The position numbers and the translations under genes were made by a program. From positions 1-64,000 of the forward strand of contig JBLHMB010000006.1 of the NCBI GenBank assembly GCA_047621665.1: a stretch of 64,000 nucleotides of DNA. The letters run 5' to 3'. Positions 16,815 to 24,632 of the stretch are shown one piece after another. Origin of the DNA: Actimicrobium sp047621665. Its GTDB lineage: Bacteria > Pseudomonadota > Gammaproteobacteria > Burkholderiales > Burkholderiaceae_D. The first letter of the stretch is position 1. Each line of letters opens with the position of its first letter. The notes beneath the pieces were generated by a model. The model saw only the letters and a list, made by a program, of their open reading frames with translations. It ran no database searches and was not told the DNA's origin.

Positions 16815-17458
16815 CTACATTTTAAAAGGCTTCAGCAACTTGCAAGCCACGGCGTACTGGACCAGTTCGGCCAGTGAATTCATTGCCATCTTGTGCAGGA
16901 TGCGGGTCTTGTGTGTACTGACGGTCTTGGCACTGAGGTGCAGCAAATCGGCGATTTCGGTAATCGTTTTGCCGCTGACGAGCAGGCTGAATACTTCGAA
17001 TTCACGATCGGACAATTTTTTGTGGGGGGAGTCGTCATCGGATGGCATTGCATCCATGGCAAGCTGTTCGGCGACCTCGTTGCTGATGTAAGGACGGCCG
17101 GATGCGACTTTGCGGATCGCACTTAGCAATTGCGTCCCGGCACTTTCCTTTGTCAGATAACCGCGCGCTCCGGCGCGTATGGCGCGTATCGCATATTGCT
17201 CTTCTTCATGCATTGTCAGGATCAGGATCGGCAGTCGCGGTGCTTCATCCTTGATCTGACGGATCAGTTCGACGCCGCTGCGTCCCGGCATCGACAGGTC
17301 CAGCATCAGCAGATCGAAGCCACCTTTACGTACCTGGGCGAGAACTTCGAATCCATCGACCGCTTCACCGACGACTTCAATGTCCTCTGCTCCTTCAAGG
17401 ATGCGCTTGAGACCTTCGCGCAGATAGTGTGATCATCAGCAATCAGTAGCCGGATCAT
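16815..17458 (-). pseudogene. NarL/FixJ-type response regulator, frameshifted
   Basis: Translation from ATG 17458 begins MIRLLIADDHT and then leaves frame. One base appears to be missing at about 17422/17423, where HTI should continue as VREGLKRIL. With one base restored the gene is 214 residues, the normal family length. Beyond the break the receiver (LDLSMPG phospho-acceptor, LTKES Lys) and the LuxR-type helix-turn-helix (LSDREFEVFSL, SAKTVSTHKTRI) are intact. An internal ATG at 17306 could yield a protein lacking the first 50 residues, including the acidic pocket. It is either a real frameshift or a sequencing error. Its partner is the CHASE/HisKA_3 kinase upstream. Confidence 0.8.
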
Positions 17459-17902
17459 CGGTGGGTCCGGCGTAACAAGGATGGCTGTCGAGCCACGCCG
17501 GCACGCGCCGGAGCGACTTTGCCGGTCATGCTGGTGCGGTAAAAAATACCGCTGAGCTGGATCGGGTTACGCTGACTGCGCTGACTGTGAACTGCTGCGT
17601 AACGCATGATCTGTATTAATTTCTGATGTGAGTCGGTCTGGTTGGGGGCGCCTGCGCTTTGCCGGCGTTTTTAGTACGGTAACCGGACAAGATGACACGA
17701 CACAGGGGCGATAAATCCATCTTTTTTTACCTCGAAACAAGTTATCTGAAATTAATTTTGTGCGATTGATAAGCGTCAATATCAAGTCGGATTCTGCATC
17801 GATCTCTCTCGCTATTTCTTATTCGGCCCGTGTTGATTCCGGGATCCGGCTGTGATGACCGTCCTTGTTACCTGATCGCTGCAATGCGCCCGCGATGGCG
17901 TG
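17459..17902. other. Intergenic region between kinase and response regulator
   Basis: About 440 bases separate the kinase stop (17903) from the regulator start, unusually far for a pair. The AT-rich middle (17690-17820) looks like a promoter region for the regulator on the minus strand and contains an FNR-type box. No gene was recognised. Confidence 0.45.
17766..17779. promoter_or_regulatory. Candidate FNR/ANR-type box
   Basis: TTGAT-AAGC-GTCAA matches TTGAT-N4-ATCAA with one mismatch. It is about 310 bases upstream of the broken response-regulator start on the minus strand. The Crp/Fnr protein encoded at 15187-16077 carries the E..SR residues that read this site. Confidence 0.5.
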
Positions 17903-20017
17903 TCAGAGAGTGTCCGGTGAGTCCAGCGGTAGTCTGATCCTGATCGTTGTGCCGCAGTCGACGCCGGTTTCGATGATCAGTGTGCCGCCCAGTGCCTCCA
18001 CACGTTCACGCATGCCGGTCAGTCCGAATGCTTTGGATCCGGATGGTTGTTGCGGTTTGAAGCCGCATCCGTTGTCGGAAATTGCCACCAGCAATTGGCC
18101 GGATGGGGCATCGATGCTGATCGTGATGGCGCTGGCTTTTGCATGCTTGGCAATGTTGTTGAGCGCTTCCTGCACGATGCGGTAAACCTGGTTGGTCAGC
18201 GTCGTTCCGACCAGCGGCGGACAGGCCGGCAGATCAAGATGGCAGGGGATCCGGTAGCGCTTGGCATGACCATCGACCAGCAGGGCGAGTGCTTTGAACA
18301 GTTCATTTTCGTCAACCGGCCCTGACGAGGGGTCAGCCAGAAGCCGTCGTACCGAGCCGACCATGGTATCGACCAGCACATCGATGCGTTCAAGGTGCTG
18401 AAGTGTGGCCGGCTTGCGTGCGTCGGGTTGGTCGGCCAGTTGCGCTCGCAGCAAATCCAGGTCCATTTTCATTGAGGTCAGCAGTTGACCGAAGTCATCA
18501 TGTATTTCCTGCTTCAGGTATTTTCGCCACCCGGTCAGAATGTCCTCGCTGGTGCGGTTCGATGCCAGCTCATTTAACAGGATGGTGGTGCAGCGCCGGC
18601 GGCCGCTGCCGGTCATGAAGATGGTGGCCTCGAACCCGAACAGGCTACCGTTGCGGCGCCGCGCCTGCTGGCCTTCCTGCCCGGACAGCCGGTACACGGC
18701 GACCTCGTCGGTATGGTGCGGCAGCGGCGCGATAGGTCGGGCACCCTTGAGTCGATGTGGTAACAGTTCGCTCAACGACGTGCCGAGCAGGTTGTCTTCG
18801 CCAGTGCCGAACAACTGGCTGGCTGCGCCATTGAAAACAATGATGCGCTGCTGGCGGTCGATACTGATGATGGCTTGCCGGTTCAGTGCAGTCAGTGTTG
18901 CGAGGTGCAGCTTGGATTGCCAGGTCTCATGTGCGTCCGTGCGGGCGCGCTGGCGGATGGCCTCGCGCCGCTGCAAGGCTTCCCTGGTCAGCCAGCACAG
19001 CAATCCAGTCAGTAACAAGCCGGCAAGCGAGACCCCGATCGAGGCGGTGGCGGGCGCGCTGGCGCCGCCGGTTTCCAGGGTCCACTTCTGGCCGTGCAGG
19101 TTGACCGGCCGCAGCGTCCGGCGTGCGCTTAACAGCTCTCCGGAACTCTGGTAAAGCAGTGCGCCGGCTGCGGCAGCCTGCTGATCGAATAAACGTAATG
19201 AAACCGGCGTCGTGCGAGCCGGGTCCAGTCCGGTCTCCAGTACCGTCTCCAGTACCGTCTCCAGTCCCATCATTTGCGCATCGATCTGCACGACGGTGAA
19301 GACAAAACCCACCAGCGTTTCTTGACGCTGTTGGGCGCCCGCTGGTACCACGTTACCGGGGAAAACCGGCAACACGAGCAGGAAACAGGGCGCCGTACCA
19401 ACTTGTCCCGGTAACTTTGCGAGTACCGGCGAGGCGCTCCCTGCGGCGTGTTGCAATGCAGGGGCGAGCAGCGCATCCGACATCAAGTCATAGCCGGCAC
19501 GGGTAACCGGGCTGCCGTTTTCCGGCGTGGCATGGAGTACCGGCATGATCGACTCGCCACTATGCAGCGGATAAATCCGGTAATCGGACTGGCCATCGGC
19601 CTGCATGGCATTAATAAGTGCCGCTTTGCCGGTCGTGGCGATATGTTGCGCGTAACCGAACTGGCGCAGGCCTGCCGGCAAGCCCAGTCGCTGCAAATGT
19701 TGCAAGTAAGTATTCCAGTGCCGGCTTTGTACGATGCGATCGAGCATGAGCATCGCGGCAGCACTATGCAATAGCTGGATGTGGTTATCCAGATGGCGCT
19801 CCAATTGTGCCAGCGTGCGTTGTGTTCGCTGCTCGGTATCGAGCGTGGCAATACGCAATTCGTCATTGCGTACGACAACAAGTAGTAGCATGGTCGCGGC
19901 CAATGTCAGCATCGGCAACAGCCAGGTGCCCTGGACGAGTACGTCGCCGAGCAGCGTCTTGAGTCGCGTGCTGAACCGGCTGGAGGAAAAAGGAAGGTCA
20001 GTAGCGGCCGATGGCAT
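17903..20017 (-). CDS. CHASE-PAS-HisKA_3 sensor histidine kinase
   Basis: 704 residues. A membrane segment near residues 34-50 and another near 318-338 enclose a CHASE-like periplasmic sensor with the typical LQRLGLPAGLRQFGYAQHI and PENGSPVTRAGYD segments. A PAS domain (about 370-490) follows. The HisKA_3 phospho-acceptor is in LKQEIHDDFGQLLTSMKMDL, and the ATPase motifs are EALNNIAKHA, DNGCGF and GLTGMRERVE. This is the NarX/DegS-type architecture that pairs with NarL-type regulators, here the frameshifted one downstream. A 15-base tandem repeat near 19236-19265 duplicates the residues ETVL. Confidence 0.9.
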   Translation of the reverse strand: MPSAATDLPFSSSRFSTRLKTLLGDVLVQGTWLLPMLTLAATMLLLVVVRNDELRIATLDTEQRTQRTLAQLERHLDNHIQLLHSAAAMLMLDRIVQSRHWNTYLQHLQRLGLPAGLRQFGYAQHIATTGKAALINAMQADGQSDYRIYPLHSGESIMPVLHATPENGSPVTRAGYDLMSDALLAPALQHAAGSASPVLAKLPGQVGTAPCFLLVLPVFPGNVVPAGAQQRQETLVGFVFTVVQIDAQMMGLETVLETVLETGLDPARTTPVSLRLFDQQAAAAGALLYQSSGELLSARRTLRPVNLHGQKWTLETGGASAPATASIGVSLAGLLLTGLLCWLTREALQRREAIRQRARTDAHETWQSKLHLATLTALNRQAIISIDRQQRIIVFNGAASQLFGTGEDNLLGTSLSELLPHRLKGARPIAPLPHHTDEVAVYRLSGQEGQQARRRNGSLFGFEATIFMTGSGRRRCTTILLNELASNRTSEDILTGWRKYLKQEIHDDFGQLLTSMKMDLDLLRAQLADQPDARKPATLQHLERIDVLVDTMVGSVRRLLADPSSGPVDENELFKALALLVDGHAKRYRIPCHLDLPACPPLVGTTLTNQVYRIVQEALNNIAKHAKASAITISIDAPSGQLLVAISDNGCGFKPQQPSGSKAFGLTGMRERVEALGGTLIIETGVDCGTTIRIRLPLDSPDTL

Positions 20018-20048
20018 GGAGATTGGTCGGATCGTGGGTGGAGGATAA

Positions 20049-20067
20049 CCGGATCAAGTTGATCCGG
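20049..20067. repeat. Perfect inverted repeat upstream of CHASE kinase
   Basis: CCGGATCA-AGT-TGATCCGG forms an 8-base stem with a 3-base loop. It lies 32 bases upstream of the kinase start on the minus strand and about 140 bases beyond the end of the 3-hydroxybutyrate dehydrogenase gene. With no T run on either side it fits an operator better than an intrinsic terminator. Confidence 0.55.
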
Positions 20068-20209
20068 CGGGGTCCGGCGATCTTACCAATAGTCGTTATT
20101 GCTGTGCCTGTTGACTGCAAAGAGATGCGCAATCCTGTGGCTGGTGCGCATCGTTGCAGCTGTCCACCTGTGATTTGCCAGTGGCGGGGAGACCTCAGGC
20201 TGGTTTGGT

Positions 20210-20992
20210 TTACTGCATGAACCAGCCATGGCTGACGACGACCGACTGGCCTGTCAGGGCGCTGGTCGGGAAGGAGGCCAGAAACACCGCAGTGCGGGCG
20301 ACATCCGCCGTGGTGGTAAATTCGCCGTCGACAGTGTCTTTCAGCATCACGTTCTTGATCACGTCGTCTTCGCTGATGCCGAGTTCTTTGGCCTGCTCGG
20401 GAATCTGGCGATCGACCAGCGGCGTGCGCACGAAGCCGGGGCAGATCACGTTCGAACGGATGCGGTGCTTGGCGCCTTCCTTGGCGACGACTTTGGCCAG
20501 ACCGATCAGACCGTGCTTGGCGCTGACATACGGCGCTTTCAGCGGCGACGCTTCGTGCGAGTGGACTGAACCCATGTAAATGATCGCGCCGCCATTGCCG
20601 CTGGCGATCATCGCGCGCATGCAGGCACGGGTGGTCAGGAAGGCGCCATCGAGATGGATCGCCAGCATTTTTTTCCACTTCTCGAGCGACAGGTCAACGA
20701 TCGGGCTGATGATCTGGATGCCGGCATTGCTGATCAGGATATCGACTCCGCCCCAGGCTTTGACGACGGCCGCGATACCGTCATCAACCTGCGTTTCGCT
20801 GGTGACATCCATGACGATAGCCATGGCCTGGCCGCCAGCCTTGATGATGTCGTCGGCCGTAGCCTGGGCCGCATCGAGCGCCAGATCGGCGATGACGACG
20901 CGGGCGCCTTCCTTCGCGTATTCAAATGCAATTTCCTTGCCGATTCCGCTGGCAGAACCGGTGATCACAGCAACTTTGTCTTTGAGTAACAT
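20210..20992 (-). CDS. bdhA: 3-hydroxybutyrate dehydrogenase
   Basis: 260 residues with AAGGA before the start. This SDR enzyme interconverts (R)-3-hydroxybutyrate and acetoacetate with NAD. Seen: TGSASGIGKEIA cofactor loop, SNAG, GSVHSHEASPLK active-site Ser segment, YVSAKHG Tyr/Lys, and the family-specific CPGFVRTPLVDRQIPEQAK and C-terminal GQSVVVSHGWFMQ. It would act in PHB breakdown, together with the PHB-depolymerase-type esterase elsewhere in the window. Monocistronic. Confidence 0.95.
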   Translation of the reverse strand: MLLKDKVAVITGSASGIGKEIAFEYAKEGARVVIADLALDAAQATADDIIKAGGQAMAIVMDVTSETQVDDGIAAVVKAWGGVDILISNAGIQIISPIVDLSLEKWKKMLAIHLDGAFLTTRACMRAMIASGNGGAIIYMGSVHSHEASPLKAPYVSAKHGLIGLAKVVAKEGAKHRIRSNVICPGFVRTPLVDRQIPEQAKELGISEDDVIKNVMLKDTVDGEFTTTADVARTAVFLASFPTSALTGQSVVVSHGWFMQ

Positions 20993-21182
20993 TGGTCATC
21001 CTTTATAGCTGTTGGAGGGGCGTGGCAGTGCTGCGCTGCACAGTATAGAACCAGCACGCTCACCTTGGCCGATGACGTTGACGCTGGCCAGGTTCACCGC
21101 TACGCTGCTGCGCAATGTGCCGGCTGCTCTGATACCGTTCGGGCTTGCACCTTTTTTCCTCTTCTTCCTGATAGTGAGCACC

Positions 21183-21629
21183 ATGGAAATCCAGCTCGGC
21201 GATGTCGGACATATCATTCAACTGGCGATTGCGCCGGTCTTCCTGTTGACCGGTGTCGGTACCAATCTGGTGGTGCTGACAAACCGGCTCTCGCGCATCA
21301 TTGACCGTTCGCGCGTGCTCGAAGAACGGATCACGCCTGGCGCTGTGGTCGACGTGGCCGATAGCGCCGAAATCAATGTGCTATATCAGCGCGGCCACCT
21401 CATCAATGTCGCCATCACACTCAGCACGGCGTGCGCCCTGCTGGTCTGCCTGGTCATTGCGACGCTATTCATTGGCGATGCGTTCGACCTCAATTTCGGC
21501 AAATTCATCGCGGTCTTGTTTGTGGTAGGGATGTTGTCGCTGATCGGCAGCTACTTCTTTTTCATGCGTGAAATCTTCATTGCCACCAAGACCTTGACGA
21601 TGCGGCGCCTGCTGCTCCGGTTGCCCTGA
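21183..21629 (+). CDS. DUF2721 family membrane protein
   Basis: Start chosen at 21183 (MEIQLGDVGHIIQLAIAPVF), since DUF2721 proteins begin at this point; an upstream in-frame extension exists but is not family-like. 148 residues with three predicted membrane helices (about 9-30, 75-97, 105-127). The conserved TNRLSRIIDRSR segment follows helix one. Function of the family is unknown. It diverges from the 3-hydroxybutyrate dehydrogenase gene. Confidence 0.82.
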   Translation: MEIQLGDVGHIIQLAIAPVFLLTGVGTNLVVLTNRLSRIIDRSRVLEERITPGAVVDVADSAEINVLYQRGHLINVAITLSTACALLVCLVIATLFIGDAFDLNFGKFIAVLFVVGMLSLIGSYFFFMREIFIATKTLTMRRLLLRLP

Positions 21630-21743
21630 CCGTTCCGGTCACTGTGGAAAACCGCTATTGCCTATATCATTCGGCACCCTCAGAATCCGTCACTCGATTT
21701 TGAAGACGTTTTTTTCACAGCTTTATTCTGACCGGAGTACCCG

Positions 21744-23069
21744 ATGGCCCGTCCCCCGTTATACAAATCCCTCTATGTCCAGGTTCTGACCGCGATCGTC
21801 ATCGGCGTCGCGCTGGGCCATTTTTATCCTGAATCCGGCGCGGCCATGAAGCCGTTCGGCGATGGTTTCATCAAGCTGATCAAGATGATCATCACGCCGG
21901 TCATTTTCTGTACCGTCGTCATCGGCATCGCCGGCATGGAAGACATGAAAAAAGTCGGCAAGACCGGCGGTCTGGCATTGCTGTACTTTGAAGTCGTCAG
22001 TTCGGTTGCGCTGCTCGTCGGTTTGCTGATGGTCAATCTGCTCAAGCCTGGCGTTGGCATGAACATTGACCCGAGCACGCTCGATACCAAGGGACTGGCC
22101 AATTATGTCGGTGCCGGCAAGTTGCAGAGTACGACTGAATTTTTGCTCAACATTATCCCGAGCAGTGTCGTTGACGCCTTCGCCAAGGGCGAAATCCTGC
22201 AAGTATTGATGTTCTCTATCCTGTTTGGTTTTGCGTTGCACCGGGTCGGCGGTCGCGGCACGCTGGTGTTCGATTTCATCGAAAAAATCTCGCATGTGCT
22301 GTTCGGCATCGTTGGTGTGATCATGAAATTTGCACCGATCGGCGCGTTCGGCGCGATGGCCTTTACGATCGGCAAGTACGGCGTCGGTTCGTTGCTGTCG
22401 CTAGGCATGCTGATGGGGACTTTTTACGGTACCTGCCTGATTTTCATTTTCGTGGTGCTTGGCTCGATCGCCCGCGTACATGGCTTCAGCATCTGGAAGT
22501 TCATCAAGTACATCAAGGAAGAACTGTTCATCGTGCTGGGTACGTCGTCGTCGGAATCGGTCTTGCCGCGCATCATGGTCAAGATGGAAAACCTCGGTGT
22601 TAAGAAATCGGTCGTCGGTCTGGTGATACCAACCGGTTATTCCTTCAATCTGGACGGTACGTCGATCTACCTGACGATGGCGGCGGTCTTCATTGCGCAA
22701 GCGACCAATACGCCGATGTCGCTGATGCAACAGTTCACGTTGCTGGCCGTGTTGCTGCTGACCTCGAAGGGCGCGGCTGGAATTACCGGCAGCGGTTTCA
22801 TTGTGCTGGCCGCGACCTTGTCGGCGGTCGGTGGTTTGCCGGTGGCCGGTCTGGCACTGATCCTCGGCATCGACCGCTTCATGTCGGAAGCGCGGGCGCT
22901 GACCAATCTGATCGGCAATGGCGTAGCTACCGTAGTCGTCGCCAAGTGGACCGGTGATGTCGACATGGCAAAACTGTCCCATACGCTGGACAATCCGAAC
23001 GCCGTTGAAACCGACGAGCCGGAAGTGCTGGCCGAAAAGACCCATGGCGTGCCACAGGCACCGTTGTAA
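21744..23069 (+). CDS. dctA: C4-dicarboxylate transport protein
   Basis: 441 residues, GGAG before the start. This inner-membrane sodium- or proton-coupled symporter takes up succinate, fumarate and malate. Family marks seen: LGTSSSESVLPR serine-rich loop, the GYSFNLDGTSIYLTMA motif, and SKGAAGITGSGF. Hydrophobic helices span the protein and the length is standard. No sensor DctB/DctD genes are adjacent. Two hairpins follow the stop. Confidence 0.96.
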   Translation: MARPPLYKSLYVQVLTAIVIGVALGHFYPESGAAMKPFGDGFIKLIKMIITPVIFCTVVIGIAGMEDMKKVGKTGGLALLYFEVVSSVALLVGLLMVNLLKPGVGMNIDPSTLDTKGLANYVGAGKLQSTTEFLLNIIPSSVVDAFAKGEILQVLMFSILFGFALHRVGGRGTLVFDFIEKISHVLFGIVGVIMKFAPIGAFGAMAFTIGKYGVGSLLSLGMLMGTFYGTCLIFIFVVLGSIARVHGFSIWKFIKYIKEELFIVLGTSSSESVLPRIMVKMENLGVKKSVVGLVIPTGYSFNLDGTSIYLTMAAVFIAQATNTPMSLMQQFTLLAVLLLTSKGAAGITGSGFIVLAATLSAVGGLPVAGLALILGIDRFMSEARALTNLIGNGVATVVVAKWTGDVDMAKLSHTLDNPNAVETDEPEVLAEKTHGVPQAPL

Positions 23070-23103
23070 TCACCGCTTGATGCGCTTGTCGTAGTCACTG
23101 CAT

Positions 23104-23147
23104 GCCAGAGCTCTCTGGCGTCACCCGCCATGTTCACCATGGCGGGT
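23104..23147. terminator. Tandem hairpins between convergent dctA and efflux operon
   Basis: GCCAGAG-CT-CTCTGGC (23104-23119) is followed by ACCCGCCATG-TTCAC-CATGGCGGGT (23123-23147), both perfect. Only a short T run follows on the plus strand. The position between two converging stops supports a two-way terminator. Confidence 0.65.
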
Positions 23148-23198
23148 TTGCAGCAAAATTCCTCCCTGTTACCTGATGCCGTGCCCACCCTAGGGTAC

Positions 23199-24632
23199 TT
23201 ACTCCTGCGCCGCAATCATCCCCATGACCTCGAACAACGTGATGCTTTGACGCACCGCATTGGCACGCGCAACGAGCAGGTTGCGGCGGTTGGTCAGCGC
23301 GATGCGCTGGGCATCGAGCACGTCGATGAAGCCGGTCAGTCCATTGGTGTAGAGCGTGCGCGCTTGCGACAGGGCGGCGTCGGCTGCAGTGCTGGCGCGC
23401 TGCAATGCCTCGATCCGTCGGTCCAGACCTTCGGCGGCTACTAGCGCTGCTTCGGCTTGTTGCAGCGCCTGCAGCAGCGTTTGACGATACAACTGACCGG
23501 CTTCGCGCACCCGGGACTGCTCAAGATCGACTCCGGCGCTGCGCGCGCCGCCATCGAACAAGGCGATATCCAGCACCGCCGCCACACTTTCAGTGACGAT
23601 GGCGAGCACGCCGCCGCTCAGTCCAGCCGAGGTTAGCGCCAACGTGCCTGGCAATCGCAGGCGCGGATAAAAAGCTGACTCGGCCACGCCCAGATTGGCT
23701 GCGGCCACGGCCAGAGCACGCTCGGCAGCGCGCAAGTCAGGCCTCAGTCGCAACAGGTCGATGGGGCGCGGTACCGGTTGCTGGCCCTGGAGTTCAGGTA
23801 AGCGGGGCATGCCGTCAGCACTGTCGAGTGGTTGCGGACGCTCGCCCGCCAGCACTTGCAAGGCCGCTGCCGCTTGTTGTACGCGCACCGAGGCATTTGC
23901 GGCATCGGCCTCGATCGCTGCGGCATCGGCCCGCTCGCGATCCAGGTCGAGCTGCGGCGACAGCCCGGTGCGCACCAGCACCTGAACCACGCGCAACACT
24001 TCGGCTTGCATGGCTAATGCATTCGACAGCAGGTCCTGGTCGAGGCGGGCTTCCTGCCATTCCACATAAGCCCTGGCCGTCAAGGCGGCCACGGACAAAC
24101 GCGCCGCCTGCACCAGGTCTTCATTGCGCAAGACCGACGCTGCCGCCGACCGCTCGGCCTGCAGCAACCCGCCTCCCACATCCAGATCCCAGGCCAGCGT
24201 CAGGTCCACGCTGGCATCGCTGGACCCTTGGCCAGACCCACTGCTGCTGTTGTTGCTGCTGTTGCTGCTGCTGTTGCCGTCGCTGCCGCTGCTACGGCCG
24301 CGGGATTCAATGGTGCCGACGGCACCGATCACCGGCCGGCGTTGCGCCCGTGCGCCGCCCAGCAGCGCTTGGGCTTGTACGACCCGTTCGCATGCGATGT
24401 CAACGCCTGGGTTGTTTGCCAGCGCGCGCTCGACCCAGCGGCCCAGCACCGGATCGTCAAAACGCTGCCACCACAGCAGGTCCGACGCCAGCGGCGTCGT
24501 TGCGCCGATCGGATAGACAGAAAATCGATCCGCGCTGGTCAGTCCCAGCGTGGGCGGTTTGGGCGGCGCTGTCACACTCGCACAAGCCGCCAACGCCAGG
24601 GCCAGCGCGCTCATGGCAAAGTGGCGCCTCAT
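23199..24632 (-). CDS. RND efflux outer-membrane lipoprotein, NodT family
   Basis: 477 residues. A lipoprotein signal ends in LALAAC. Two outer-membrane-factor repeats follow, with WWQRFDDPVLGRWVERALANN near the start and QARTLYTNGLTGFIDVLDAQ near the end. An unusual Ser/Asn/Gly-rich insertion (about residues 111-140), encoded by trinucleotide-like repeats, sits after the first helical hairpin start. It forms the exit duct of the pump whose adaptor and permease genes lie upstream. It overlaps the permease gene by four bases. Confidence 0.93.
   Translation of the reverse strand: MRRHFAMSALALALAACASVTAPPKPPTLGLTSADRFSVYPIGATTPLASDLLWWQRFDDPVLGRWVERALANNPGVDIACERVVQAQALLGGARAQRRPVIGAVGTIESRGRSSGSDGNSSSNSSNNSSSGSGQGSSDASVDLTLAWDLDVGGGLLQAERSAAASVLRNEDLVQAARLSVAALTARAYVEWQEARLDQDLLSNALAMQAEVLRVVQVLVRTGLSPQLDLDRERADAAAIEADAANASVRVQQAAAALQVLAGERPQPLDSADGMPRLPELQGQQPVPRPIDLLRLRPDLRAAERALAVAAANLGVAESAFYPRLRLPGTLALTSAGLSGGVLAIVTESVAAVLDIALFDGGARSAGVDLEQSRVREAGQLYRQTLLQALQQAEAALVAAEGLDRRIEALQRASTAADAALSQARTLYTNGLTGFIDVLDAQRIALTNRRNLLVARANAVRQSITLFEVMGMIAAQE

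Noticed and set aside
21630..21743. Sigma-54 promoter before dctA
   Set aside because: A TGG...TTGC pair is present, but the GG-to-GC spacing is 12 rather than 10 bases, and no DctD-like activator sites were seen.
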